Source: Mycobacterium scrofulaceum
GTDB lineage: Bacteria; Actinomycetota; Actinomycetes; Mycobacteriales; Mycobacteriaceae
NCBI RefSeq assembly: GCF_002086735.1
Contig: NZ_MVIJ01000002.1
Location: 62,001 to 126,000 of the forward strand
Reading direction: 5' to 3'
Length of the DNA stretch: 64,000 nt
Below are positions 31,995 to 40,568 of this stretch, one piece after another. Under the pieces are notes generated by a model. The model saw only the letters and a program-made list of their open reading frames with translations. It made no database searches and had not been told where the DNA came from. The translations under genes were made by a program, and so were the position numbers. Position 1 is the first letter of the stretch. The number at the start of each line of letters is the position of its first letter.

Positions 31995-33554
31995 TCAGGC
32001 GGGACAGTACGTGTCGGTGCCGGGCAGTTTGCCGCTGTTGACGTAGCCGATCAGCGGGGAAACCGCGCAGCTCGAGTAGATGCTGGCGCCGTGGCCGATG
32101 CCCTGCCACATCACCCGCTTGCTCGCCGCGTTGGCGTTGATGACGGTGGCCGCCGTCTGGGCGACCCCGTCGGTGCCCACGATCGGGTCGTTCTGCACGC
32201 CCAGCAGCAACACGTCGACCTTCAACGATTTCGGCGGCGCCGGCGGCGAGCCGGTGGGCCAGTGCACGCATTTGACCAAGTTGAGCGCCGCGACGGTGCC
32301 GAACTCGGGGTACAGCTTGGCCCACGCCACGACCAGTTCGCGCACCCGGTCCGGGGTGGGTCGGTTGACGGTGTCGCTGCAGGTGTTGACGAACTGGCCG
32401 TCGGAGTCCTGGGTCGCGTCGGCGTGGTTGATCAGGCTGGTCAGCTGGTTGGTGTCGCCGGAGCGGGCGGCCGCCAGCGCGTTGGCCAAATTGGTGGTGG
32501 CGTTGACGCGGCCGCCGGTGGGGAAGCCCAGCGCGACGGTGATGGCGCCCGCCAACTGGGCCACCGACGCGCCGGCGGGACCCTTGCCGGCGCGGGCGTC
32601 GGCCAGCAACCCGCTGACGGCGCCCTTCGGGTCGGGACCCAGCGCGCAGTTCACCGCGACACACTGGGCCGCGAACGCGTCGAGCGCGGCCTCCTGGCCC
32701 TTGACCTGTTGCTCGGCGGCGGCTTCGGCGTTGACGCCCAGCGCCACCGGCGAGTCGAGGATCAGCCGCGCGACCTTGTCGGGGCGCGTGGCCGCGTAGG
32801 CCAGCGCCACCTGGGCGCCGTTGCCGACGCCGACCAGCGCGACCGCCGGCACGTCCCACAGCGTGCGCAGCCGCTCGATGTCCGAGGCGGCGTGGGCGTC
32901 GTCGTAGGCGGAGGCGCCCGGCGCGATGGCGTCGGTGCAGTTCGTGGTGGCGGTGTTGGCGACGTCCGACAGGTTGGCGACGGGGTCGTCACCGGCCTGG
33001 AACTGCGCCTGGTCGCGCATGATCTGGCGGTCGGAGGGATCCCGGCAGTCGATCGGGTTCGACATGCCCATGCCGCGCCGGTCGACGGCGACGATCGGGT
33101 GGGTCTGCAGCACGTCGGCGCCGCCCCGCGACATCCAGACCGGCAGCTGCACCGAGGACGGCAGGTCCGAGCCGGTGGTGAAGACCAGGGGGGCGGCGTC
33201 GCGGGGGGTCTTGTCCGAGCGGGCGCGGACCACGCCGACGCTCACGCTGCCGGTGCCGCCGTTGACCGGGTCCAGGTCCGCGTCGTAGGTCGCGCAGTCC
33301 AGCTGGACCCCGGCGGCGGGCGGGACCGCGGCGTCGCCGAACACCCGCGACGTGCAGTCGTGCCACGGCAGGTCGTTCTTGGGGGCCGCGAGCGGCGGCG
33401 GGCCGCCGGGTGGCGGCTTAGCGGTGCTCGCGCCCTGGGGACGGGCGCCGGAATCGGTGGCGAAGCGCGGGTCGGCGGCCAGGCCGGGGGCGCAGCCGGC
33501 GACCACGGTGGTCGCCGCAACCAAGATCGTGGCGAGCGTGATCTGCCGACTCAT
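31995..33554 (-). CDS. Secreted alpha/beta-hydrolase (TAP-like), probable lipoprotein
   Basis: A 519-residue exported protein, syntenic with Rv2672. The signal peptide ends in a lipobox (TTVVAGC, Cys near residue 21), so membrane anchoring is likely. AVDRRGMGMSNP is the oxyanion strand of the tripeptidyl-aminopeptidase-like group. At the usual nucleophile elbow (about residue 240) the sequence is LVGVGNGAQVAL, with no Ser in GxSxG. A C-terminal TAP-like domain with His (GIGHGAS) is present. Proteolytic activity is therefore uncertain. Confidence 0.9.
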   Translation of the reverse strand: MSRQITLATILVAATTVVAGCAPGLAADPRFATDSGARPQGASTAKPPPGGPPPLAAPKNDLPWHDCTSRVFGDAAVPPAAGVQLDCATYDADLDPVNGGTGSVSVGVVRARSDKTPRDAAPLVFTTGSDLPSSVQLPVWMSRGGADVLQTHPIVAVDRRGMGMSNPIDCRDPSDRQIMRDQAQFQAGDDPVANLSDVANTATTNCTDAIAPGASAYDDAHAASDIERLRTLWDVPAVALVGVGNGAQVALAYAATRPDKVARLILDSPVALGVNAEAAAEQQVKGQEAALDAFAAQCVAVNCALGPDPKGAVSGLLADARAGKGPAGASVAQLAGAITVALGFPTGGRVNATTNLANALAAARSGDTNQLTSLINHADATQDSDGQFVNTCSDTVNRPTPDRVRELVVAWAKLYPEFGTVAALNLVKCVHWPTGSPPAPPKSLKVDVLLLGVQNDPIVGTDGVAQTAATVINANAASKRVMWQGIGHGASIYSSCAVSPLIGYVNSGKLPGTDTYCPA

Positions 33555-33568
33555 GTCGACCACAGTAG

Positions 33569-34330
33569 CTAGACCTTGACGTAGCGGGTGTACAGGTAAC
33601 CGGCGTCGTCGGTTAAAACGTGGGCGCGGCGCATCCGGGTCAGCAGCTGGCTGGGGCCGGTCGCGATGCGCCGGGCCAGGCCGCCGACGAGGTAGGGCGC
33701 GACGGTCAGGCAGAGCTCGTCGAGCATGTCGCGCTGGATCAGCGAGTCGAGCAGCATCGGCCCGCCCTCGGTCAGGATGCGGCGCATTCCGCGAGCGTCG
33801 AGGGTCGCCAGCATCACGGCCTCGTCGACCTCGCCCGGGTCGTCGCCCGAGCAGTCGACCACCTCGCACACGTCGCCCAGCAGCCGCCGCGCCGGGGCGG
33901 CGGCCGCCGCGCAGGTCAGCACCAGCGGCGGCACCTCTGTCCGGGTGAACACCGCCATGTCGCGGTCCAGGTGACCCGACTTGGTGACGATCGCCAGGGG
34001 CGGGACCTCGCTCTGCCCGCGGTCCTGCCGCTGTTGGCGCTGCGCGACGCTCAGCTGAGCGCCCGAATAGCCTTCGACCCGCACGGTGCCCGCGCCGACC
34101 ACGATGACGTCGGCGAGCTCACGCAGCAGGTTGAACACGAACCGGTCGCCGGGGCCGCCCATCGTCCCGCTGCTGCCGCCGGAGGTGGCCCCGCCGTCGA
34201 CGCTGGCGATGAAGTTGGCCCGCACCCAGGTCCCGTCGCGTTCGGGGTACTCGTAGAGCCCGGGGAGCGCGCCGTCGTCCAGTTCGCCCACCGACCCGAG
34301 CAGCGACAGCGGCGTCTCGGGAAGGGGCAT
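33569..34330 (-). CDS. ribD: RibD C-terminal-type pyrimidine reductase
   Basis: A 253-residue dihydrofolate-reductase-fold protein, syntenic with Rv2671. The NADPH-site segments ANFIASVDGGATSGGSSG and DVIVVGAGTVRVEGY and the C-terminal ILTEGGPMLLDSLI are typical of the riboflavin reductase domain. There is no deaminase domain. The M. tuberculosis homologue can substitute for DfrA and is linked to para-aminosalicylate resistance. It starts 34 bp from the divergent zapE and is 14 bp upstream of the hydrolase gene. Confidence 0.92.
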   Translation of the reverse strand: MPLPETPLSLLGSVGELDDGALPGLYEYPERDGTWVRANFIASVDGGATSGGSSGTMGGPGDRFVFNLLRELADVIVVGAGTVRVEGYSGAQLSVAQRQQRQDRGQSEVPPLAIVTKSGHLDRDMAVFTRTEVPPLVLTCAAAAAPARRLLGDVCEVVDCSGDDPGEVDEAVMLATLDARGMRRILTEGGPMLLDSLIQRDMLDELCLTVAPYLVGGLARRIATGPSQLLTRMRRAHVLTDDAGYLYTRYVKV

Positions 34331-34364
34331 GAGATCGATTGCAGCACGCCGTTACAGTTCTGGC

Positions 34365-35426
34365 ATGCACGGGTCCACTTCGGGGCGGGTGGCGCACCTG
34401 GTGGATCGGCATCCCACCGTGTCGCCGGAGCGGCTGATCGCCCAATTGAGGCCGCCCCCAACGTTCGCCGACGTGAGCTTCGCGACGTACCGGCCCGACC
34501 CGGGCGAGCCGACGCAGTCCGCCGCCGTCGCGGCGTGCCGGGACTTCTGCCGCGAGGCGGTCGAACGCCGCGCGGGCCGGCGGAAACTGTTGGGCCGGCG
34601 CGTGGTGCTGCCCGGCGTCGGGTTGTATCTGGACGGCGGGTTCGGGGTGGGCAAGACGCACCTGCTGGCGTCGGCCTACTACGCGCTGCCCGGCGACGGG
34701 CCGCAAACGCCTACTCCCAAGGCGTTCGCGACCTTTGGCGAGTTGACGCAGTTGGCCGGGGTGTTCGGCTTCGCCGAATGCGTCGAGCTGCTGGCCGGCT
34801 ACACGGCGGTGTGCATCGACGAGTTCGAGCTGGACGACCCCGGCAACACCACGCTGATCTCGCGGCTGCTCTCGTCGCTGGTCGAGCGGGGAGTGTCGGT
34901 GGCCGCCACGTCCAACACGCTGCCCGAGCAGCTCGGCGAGGGCCGGTTCGCGGCGCAGGATTTCCTCCGCGAGATCAACACGCTGGCAAGCATTTTCACC
35001 ACCGTGCGGATCGAGGGCCCCGACTATCGGCACCGCGGCCTGCCGCCGGCGCCGCAGCCGCTGTCGGACGACGAGGTGGCGGCGCGGGCCGCGCGGGTCG
35101 ACGGGGCGACGCTCGACGACTTCGACGCCCTGTGCGCGCACCTGGCCACCATGCACCCGTCGCGCTACCTGACCCTGATCGAGGGTGTGACCGCCGTGTT
35201 CCTGACGGGCGTGCACGGCATCGACGATCAGAACGTCGCGCTGCGGCTGGTGGCGCTGACCGACCGGCTGTACGACGCCGGCATTCCGGTGGTCGCGTCG
35301 GGGGAGAAGTTGGACACCGTCTTCAGCGACGAGATGCTCTCGGGCGGCTACCGAAAGAAGTACCTGCGGGCCATGTCTCGGCTCCTGGCGCTGACCGCCG
35401 GGGTCAGCGAAGCGCGCGGGTCATGA
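34365..35426 (+). CDS. zapE: Cell division protein ZapE/AFG1-like ATPase
   Basis: A 353-residue P-loop ATPase, syntenic with Rv2670c. Walker A is GGFGVGKTHLLAS, Walker B is YTAVCIDEFELDD, and a sensor region is SVAATSNTLPEQL. AFG1/ZapE proteins act at the division ring in bacteria. ATG at 34365 is used; another ATG at 34329 would overlap the ribD start codon. The 3' end overlaps the convergent GNAT gene by 23 bp. Confidence 0.93.
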   Translation: MHGSTSGRVAHLVDRHPTVSPERLIAQLRPPPTFADVSFATYRPDPGEPTQSAAVAACRDFCREAVERRAGRRKLLGRRVVLPGVGLYLDGGFGVGKTHLLASAYYALPGDGPQTPTPKAFATFGELTQLAGVFGFAECVELLAGYTAVCIDEFELDDPGNTTLISRLLSSLVERGVSVAATSNTLPEQLGEGRFAAQDFLREINTLASIFTTVRIEGPDYRHRGLPPAPQPLSDDEVAARAARVDGATLDDFDALCAHLATMHPSRYLTLIEGVTAVFLTGVHGIDDQNVALRLVALTDRLYDAGIPVVASGEKLDTVFSDEMLSGGYRKKYLRAMSRLLALTAGVSEARGS

Positions 35427-35919
35427 CGAAGTCGTTCTCGCGGCTGGCGCCGACCTGAAACGTCCTGGTGCCGCTGACGGTGAAGCCGCTCTTGGCGTAA
35501 AAGCGTTGTGCGCGTTGGTTCGCCCGGTTGACGCCCAGCCACACGCGGGCCACGCCCCATCCGTCGGCCGTGGCCAGTGCGAGGTCCATCAGCGCGGCCG
35601 CGACCCCGGTGCCGTGGTGCTCGGCCGCAACGTAGATCTTGGACAGTTCCGCCGCGTCGTCGTCGACATCGCGAATCAGCATGGCGTATCCGATGATTCG
35701 CCCGTCGCTCGCCGCGGCCAGGATCGCCCGGCGCGGGTCGGCCAGGTATTCGCCGAAGCGCGCGGCCGACAGGTTGGCGTCGACGAATGCCGCGACGCTC
35801 TCGGGCGCCACCGAGGGCGGGCAGGCCAGCGCAAAGGTGCGCGCGGCGACATCGGCAAGCTCTTCAACGTCGACGGAGTCCGTCGTGACGGCGCGTACGG
35901 TGCGGGTCAGAGGTTCCAC
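35404..35919 (-). CDS. GNAT family N-acetyltransferase
   Basis: A 171-residue acetyltransferase fold, syntenic with Rv2669. The acetyl-CoA pyrophosphate loop is AEHHGTGVAAALMDLAL, preceded by the beta-4 strand LSKIYV. The closing strand has RFYAKSGFTVSG. GTG start; its first 13 nt overlap the end of the upstream exported-protein gene. The substrate is unknown. Confidence 0.92.
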   Translation of the reverse strand: MEPLTRTVRAVTTDSVDVEELADVAARTFALACPPSVAPESVAAFVDANLSAARFGEYLADPRRAILAAASDGRIIGYAMLIRDVDDDAAELSKIYVAAEHHGTGVAAALMDLALATADGWGVARVWLGVNRANQRAQRFYAKSGFTVSGTRTFQVGASRENDFVMTRALR

Positions 35920-36437
35920 TGCGCGAGGTGGTAGCCCGTCTTCCTGTCCAGCAGGACCACGGTGGAGACGGGATCACGGTAGGCGTCCCAATACACTTCG
36001 CCCCGCACGACCGCCCCGTTCGGCGCGTTGGTGAGGACGTTGTCCAGCGCGTCGGGCGCATCGGTGGCCCGCGGCTTGTAGGCGTCGGCGAACGGGGTCA
36101 CCCCGTCGAAGCTGAAGCTGGTCGCCATGATGAACGGGTTGGGCACCCGGACCGCGTGCACGACCACGTCCGCGCGCTCGACGGTGCTGCCGGGAAAGCC
36201 CTTGTAGGTGCCTTCGCGCGTGTAGCCGAAGCCGGGCGGCGGATCGCAGGGGGACACGCCCGTGACGGTGACGTCGGCGACGTAGGTGCCGGTGTCCACG
36301 CGCAGCGTGTCACCGATGTGGCCGATCGGGGCGTCACCGGCCCAGGCGCGCGGCGTCGAAACGGCGACGGCGGTGACGCTTGCGGCGGCGACGAGAAAGC
36401 CGGACAGGACTACCAGCCAACGGTGCATCTTCCCCAC
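35907..36437 (-). CDS. Exported MPT63-like (DUF1942-type) protein
   Basis: A 176-residue exported protein, syntenic with Rv2668. A signal peptide (WLVVLSGFLVAAASVTAV ... PRAWA) precedes a beta-rich domain. VRVPNPFIMATSFSFDG and the terminal GEVYWDAYRDP with a final W resemble the Ig-like MPT63 family; this assignment is by eye. GTG at 36437 has AGGAGG 7 nt upstream; ATG at 36428 is the alternative. Confidence 0.8.
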   Translation of the reverse strand: MGKMHRWLVVLSGFLVAAASVTAVAVSTPRAWAGDAPIGHIGDTLRVDTGTYVADVTVTGVSPCDPPPGFGYTREGTYKGFPGSTVERADVVVHAVRVPNPFIMATSFSFDGVTPFADAYKPRATDAPDALDNVLTNAPNGAVVRGEVYWDAYRDPVSTVVLLDRKTGYHLAQWNL

Positions 36438-36528
36438 GTCTTCGCCTCCTCGGCACCCTTGTCCCGGGACCTTCGAATGATCGCACACGCGGTGCCGGCG
36501 ACGGGAGGGGTCGGACCACACACCCGAA

Positions 36529-37263
36529 TCAGCCCTGCGCGCGCGCACCGAGCGATTCGAGCGCCTTGATCACGTCGGCCTCGATGCGGTCCCTGTCCAC
36601 GCCGCACCGGCGCAGCGGTCCCTCGTCGGGGGAGGAGTCCTCCAGTTCGAGTAGCGCCAGCAGCAGGTGCTCGGTTCCAATGTAGTTGTGGCCCAAGCGA
36701 AGTGCGTGACGGAAGGTCAGTTCCAGGGCTTTGCGCGCGGGGCCGCTGAACGGGATGAGGTCGGGTGTCTCGGCGACGGCCGGCGGCAGCCGCACGGCGG
36801 CGCGCAGCGCGCCGGTGTCGACCTTCTGCAGGTGCAGCAGCACCGTGGCCAGGGCGGCCGGATCGTCGAGCAGGCCGAGGAGCAGGTGGTCGGGGGTGAT
36901 CTCGGCGTTGCCCGCCTCGTGCGCGGCGTTCTGGGCCGCCACCACCGCGCCGCGCGCGCGGGGGGTGAAGCGGCCGAAGCCCTGTTCGGGGTCGAGGGTG
37001 GCGGGTTCGGCGCGGGGCACGAACCGCTTCTGGGCCGCCTGTTTGGTGACGCCCATGCTCTTGCCGATGTCGGTCCACGACGCCCCGGAGCGGCGGGCCT
37101 GATCCACGAAGTGCCCGATCAGGTGGTCGGCCACCTCGCCCAGGTGCTCGGCGGCCAGCACGGCGTCAGCCAACTGGTCCAGCGCGTCGGTGTGCACCGA
37201 TTTGATCGCGCCGATCAGCTCGTCGAGGCGGACGGGGTAGGCGATGCGGGTCGGCTCGGGCAT
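36529..37263 (-). CDS. clpC2: ClpC2: HTH plus Clp N-terminal domain protein
   Basis: A 244-residue protein, syntenic with Rv2667. There is no ATPase module. An N-terminal helical region with a helix-turn-helix (ASWTDIGKSMGVTKQAAQKRF without its last residue) is followed by a double Clp_N repeat (ITPDHLLLGLLDDP; IGTEHLLLALLELED), which mimics the ClpC1 N-domain. The M. tuberculosis homologue is reported to shield ClpC1 from toxic peptides and to autoregulate. The two palindromes directly upstream fit self-repression. Confidence 0.93.
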   Translation of the reverse strand: MPEPTRIAYPVRLDELIGAIKSVHTDALDQLADAVLAAEHLGEVADHLIGHFVDQARRSGASWTDIGKSMGVTKQAAQKRFVPRAEPATLDPEQGFGRFTPRARGAVVAAQNAAHEAGNAEITPDHLLLGLLDDPAALATVLLHLQKVDTGALRAAVRLPPAVAETPDLIPFSGPARKALELTFRHALRLGHNYIGTEHLLLALLELEDSSPDEGPLRRCGVDRDRIEADVIKALESLGARAQG

Positions 37264-37266
37264 GTC

Positions 37267-37311
37267 GTCAACGGTAAGTTGACGCCATGGCGGTGTCAAC
37301 CGTGGGTTGAC
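37267..37311. promoter_or_regulatory. Twin palindromic operator upstream of clpC2
   Basis: Two copies of GTCAAC-N5-GTTGAC lie at 37267-37283 and 37295-37311, centres 28 bp apart. The first is only 3 bp from the clpC2 ATG. A single half-site GTCAAC follows at 37330-37335. The arms are exact and the spacers differ, which argues for a protein-binding operator. ClpC2 itself is the obvious candidate ligand. Confidence 0.75.
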
Positions 37312-37371
37312 GATGTTACGAATTGTTTCGTCAACTGCGGGCGGGCCGCACTCCTGGGACGATTTGTGTTC

Positions 37372-37704
37372 ATGAAGCTTGTATTGACAATTGCCGGCGT
37401 GGTCGCCGGAATCGGGTTGGCCGTGCCCGCACACGCCGATGACACCGACGACGCCTTCCTCGGCTCGCTGAATTCCGCGGGCTTCACCTATAACGATCCG
37501 GGACAGGCAATCCAGGCCGCCCACTATGTGTGTTCGGCGGCCGGCGGTGGCACGGCGATGGCCGATATCGCTACGGCGATGGTGTCCAAGGCCCCCGCAC
37601 TCAGCCAGGAGAAAGCGGAGAAGTTCACCGCGATCGCGGCCAGCGCCTACTGCCCGGACGCCATCTCCTCGACCACCACCACGACCGCCAGCTCCACGTC
37701 CTGA
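37372..37704 (+). CDS. Exported DUF732 protein
   Basis: A 110-residue protein with a signal peptide cleaved after VPAHA and a DUF732 helical domain (DDAFLGSLNSAGFTYNDPGQA) with a Cys pair (HYVCSAAG, AYCPD). The tail is Ser/Thr rich. The family is mycobacterial and its function is unknown. The start lies about 60 bp from the clpC2 operator, so the operator could also affect this gene. Confidence 0.9.
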   Translation: MKLVLTIAGVVAGIGLAVPAHADDTDDAFLGSLNSAGFTYNDPGQAIQAAHYVCSAAGGGTAMADIATAMVSKAPALSQEKAEKFTAIAASAYCPDAISSTTTTTASSTS

Positions 37705-37726
37705 GCGGCACCGTTGGGCCGGACGG

Positions 37727-37758
37727 GCGGCGCCGTGGGTATCGACCCACGGCGCCGC
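37727..37758 (+). terminator. Strong hairpin after the DUF732 gene
   Basis: A perfect 14-bp inverted repeat (GCGGCGCCGTGGGT with its complement) has a 4-nt ATCG loop, 22 nt past the DUF732 stop. It is followed by TTCGTCTGG, without a true T-run. Probably an intrinsic terminator. Confidence 0.7.
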
Positions 37759-37929
37759 TTCGTCTGGCAACCGTGTGCGGCGGCGGCCCGTGGTGGCGAA
37801 TGTGATGCGCTTTTTACATATCCGCCCACTAACGGCGGGTGAACGAAACCTGTAATCAACAATTCGCCCATACCATTTCGGCGACGACCAGCGGACGACC
37901 AGCGGACGTAGCCGAAAGGAAGCAGGGGC

Positions 37930-39438
37930 TTGGACTTTCTTCAACGGCAGTTGGTGGAACCCCTCAGCAACCTCCTCAATACGCACGTCCTGATCTATTT
38001 GCTGATCGGTGGCGGGATCTATTTCACGGTCCGCACGCGCTTCATCCAGATCCGCTACTTCGGACGCATGCTGCGCCAGCTCCGCAGGGCACGCCACCAC
38101 GACGGGGGCATCTCGTCCTTCCAGGCGTTCTGCGTGGGTCTCGCGTCGCGTGTGGGCACCGGCAACATCGCCGGGGTCGCAATCGCGCTCACCGTCGGCG
38201 GGCCCGGCGCCGTCTTCTGGATGTGGGTGGTGGCAGCCGTCGGCATGGCCACCGCGGTGATCGAGGCGACCCTGGCCCAGATCTTCAAGGTGCGCTCCGA
38301 TGACGGCGCCTTCCGCGGCGGTCCCGCGTTCTACATCGAACGGGGCCTGCGGTCCCGGGCGGGCGGTGTCGTCTTCGCCATGCTGTTGGTGCTCACCTTC
38401 TCCACGGCGTTCAACATGGTGGAGACCAACGCGATCAGCGGGGTGCTGGAGTCGTCACACGGCATCGGAGTCGGTTGGACCACAGTCGTTTTGGCGGTGC
38501 TGGCGGCGCCCGTGCTGTTCGGCGGGGTGCGGCGGGTCGCCCAGTTCGCCGGGTCGGTCCTTCCCGTGGTCGCCCTGGTGTACACGGTGCTCGCGCTGGG
38601 CATCGTGGCCGTCAACATCACCGAGCTGCCGGCGGTCATCAAGGAGATCATCGGCGGGGCATTCGGAATACGCCAGATGGCGGGCGGTTTCGCCGGTGGC
38701 GTGCTCGCCGCGATGTTCACCGGCGTCAAGCGGGGCCTGTTCGCCTGCGAGGCCGGGATGGGCAGCTCGCCCAACATCGCGGGCGCCGCGACCGTGGCGC
38801 ATCCGGTGGAGCAGGGCCTGATCCAGGCGCTGGCCGTATTCGTCGACACGATGGTGATCTGCACGGCGACGGCCTTCATCGTGCTGTTGTCGGGCCCCGA
38901 GACCTACAACCCCGCCCGCTTGGGGGCGATCGCCGGCGCGAGCCTGACCGAGTCCGCGGTCGCCGCCGATCTCGGGTCGTGGACCACCGTCCTGATGACC
39001 GCGGTGGTGTTCGTCTTCGCGTTCGCCTCGGTGCTGAGCAACTACGTTGTCGCCGAGGCCAACCTGTTCTACCTGGGCGGTCGCCGGCTGGCGGCCAATG
39101 TGCTCAAGGTCGTCACGCTGCTGTCCATCGCCTTCGGGGCCCTGGCCAAGCTGACGCTGGTGTGGGCGCTCGCCGACCTGACCATGGCGGTGATGGCGAT
39201 CGCGAACCTGCTCACCATCTGCCTGCTGGGCAAGTGGGCGTTCGCGGCGCTCAAGGATTACCACCGACAGTTCGCGCAGGGAGTGGCGCCGGTTTTCGTC
39301 GCCAGCCAGGCCGGTCTGCCCGGTGTGCTCGACGGCGACATCTGGGAGACCGCAGAGCGTCGGCAGGTCGGGGCGCTACCCGAGTCGCTGACGCTGCGGC
39401 GTCCGGTGCTGCGCCCCTCCCGCGCGCCGGCCGCGTAG
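37930..39438 (+). CDS. Sodium:alanine/glycine symporter family protein (AGCS)
   Basis: A 502-residue amino acid carrier of the inner membrane. The family hallmarks are visible: GLASRVGTGNIAGVAIALTVGG as the Na+/substrate region (near residue 75) and GVKRGLFACEAGMGSSPNIA (near residue 270). About ten to eleven transmembrane helices. TTG start with AAAGGA about 13 nt upstream. An 11-bp tandem duplication (37885-37906) sits in the leader. Confidence 0.92.
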   Translation: MDFLQRQLVEPLSNLLNTHVLIYLLIGGGIYFTVRTRFIQIRYFGRMLRQLRRARHHDGGISSFQAFCVGLASRVGTGNIAGVAIALTVGGPGAVFWMWVVAAVGMATAVIEATLAQIFKVRSDDGAFRGGPAFYIERGLRSRAGGVVFAMLLVLTFSTAFNMVETNAISGVLESSHGIGVGWTTVVLAVLAAPVLFGGVRRVAQFAGSVLPVVALVYTVLALGIVAVNITELPAVIKEIIGGAFGIRQMAGGFAGGVLAAMFTGVKRGLFACEAGMGSSPNIAGAATVAHPVEQGLIQALAVFVDTMVICTATAFIVLLSGPETYNPARLGAIAGASLTESAVAADLGSWTTVLMTAVVFVFAFASVLSNYVVAEANLFYLGGRRLAANVLKVVTLLSIAFGALAKLTLVWALADLTMAVMAIANLLTICLLGKWAFAALKDYHRQFAQGVAPVFVASQAGLPGVLDGDIWETAERRQVGALPESLTLRRPVLRPSRAPAA

Positions 39439-39520
39439 CGCTGCGGGGCCGGCGAGAGTTCACCCGCCGTTCGCCCGACGAGGTGCCATTCGCGGACGGG
39501 TCTGCGACAATCGCTGCGTT

Positions 39521-39865
39521 ATGCGATTCCTACTGGGTTTGGTCGGCGTCGCGACCGCGATCGGCTTGGCCGCGCCGGCGCACGCCGACATCAACAACGA
39601 TCAGGATTTTCTCACCGACCTGCGCGACGCCGGCATCACCTACCAGAACGGCGACAACGCGATCACGATCGGCAAGTCGGTGTGCGAGCTGCTCGACGAT
39701 GGCCAGTCGTCCGCCGAGATCGTGACGCAGCTCCGCAACCAGAACCCGGCCTTCCAGGGGGCGAGCGCGGCCAAGTTCACCTACCTGTCGGCCGCGCACT
39801 ACTGCCCGAAGTACATCACCGGCGAGGGCCGCGGCCCGAAGCCGGACGGTCAGCCCGGCAACTGA
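39521..39865 (+). CDS. Exported DUF732 protein
   Basis: A 114-residue paralogue of the DUF732 protein at 37.4 kb. Signal peptide ends at AAPAHA, followed by DFLTDLRDAGITYQNGDNA and the two conserved cysteines (KSVCELLDDG, AHYCPKY). Separated from the symporter by 82 bp. Function unknown. Confidence 0.9.
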   Translation: MRFLLGLVGVATAIGLAAPAHADINNDQDFLTDLRDAGITYQNGDNAITIGKSVCELLDDGQSSAEIVTQLRNQNPAFQGASAAKFTYLSAAHYCPKYITGEGRGPKPDGQPGN

Positions 39866-40306
39866 GCCCCCGCGTTACCGGCCCACGCGGGCCCGCGCCG
39901 TCCAGATGAGGGTCGGGCTCGAGGAAGCCCTCGGCCTCGACCCGCAACGTGCGGCCGGTCCAGCGGGCCCGGGCGTGCGCGCGCGTGAGGCCGGGAACGG
40001 GGGCTGCGATGGCCGGGGCGCTGCACCAAATGACCAGTGCCACCACAATTCCGGCGAGGGTCTTCGGCGCGTTCGTAGCCGTGGGGATACCGCTGGGCCG
40101 GGGCTCTGCGCGACGCCCGGAACCCGACAGATTGCTGGTGGAGACATCGGACCGCTTGTGCGGCGCGGCGCCGAGCAACCCCATCGAGCCGGACAGCAGC
40201 GCGATGACCAACTCGACGAGCCCGGTTCGGTGCGGTTCGGCGGGGCTGAACCACCGCCGGTTGGCCTGGCGGCGTTCGGCCGGAATCGACCTCGCCGCCG
40301 GCTGCG
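39866..40306. other. 441-bp stretch without a confident gene
   Basis: A minus-strand reading frame here (39816-40496) has one signal-like hydrophobic stretch (LAGIVVALVIWCSAPAIAAP). It overlaps two better genes in other frames and has no clear start or ribosome site. I see no RNA gene or repeat. It may be a remnant of an exported protein. Confidence 0.4.
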
Positions 40307-40510
40307 CTACTTGTCCCGCGGGGCGCGATCGCGCGGTGGGCGGGAGCGCCTGGGCAGCAGCATGAGCATCACCGGGAACCGCAGCAGCGCGTCCCGGTGG
40401 GACACTTCGAGGAACACCGTCTCTATCTCGATGTTCCTGATCGGCTGGCGTTCCATCATCAACCGCGTCCGCAGGTGATGCGGGGTCCTCAGCCACTCGA
40501 CCAAATTCAT
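40307..40510 (-). CDS. Small hypothetical protein, 67 residues
   Basis: The sequence starts MNLVEWLRTPHHLRTRLM and has a short amphipathic/hydrophobic stretch near RFPVMLMLLP, ending in an Arg/Pro-rich tail. Composition looks protein-like (balanced Ile, Glu, Val) unlike the Arg-rich antisense frames around it. The ribosome site is weak. I do not recognise the family. Confidence 0.5.
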   Translation of the reverse strand: MNLVEWLRTPHHLRTRLMMERQPIRNIEIETVFLEVSHRDALLRFPVMLMLLPRRSRPPRDRAPRDK

Positions 40511-40568
40511 GCTCGCGACTCTACTCCCTCGACGAAAGTCATTGCGGGGCAAACCAACTTGTCGGCAG

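Noticed and set aside
39816..40496. 226-codon minus-strand frame with one signal-like hydrophobic stretch
   Set aside because: It overlaps the DUF732 3' end and the 67-residue frame, lacks a start near the hydrophobic segment and is otherwise Arg/Pro/Ala-rich. It is kept only as a possible remnant.
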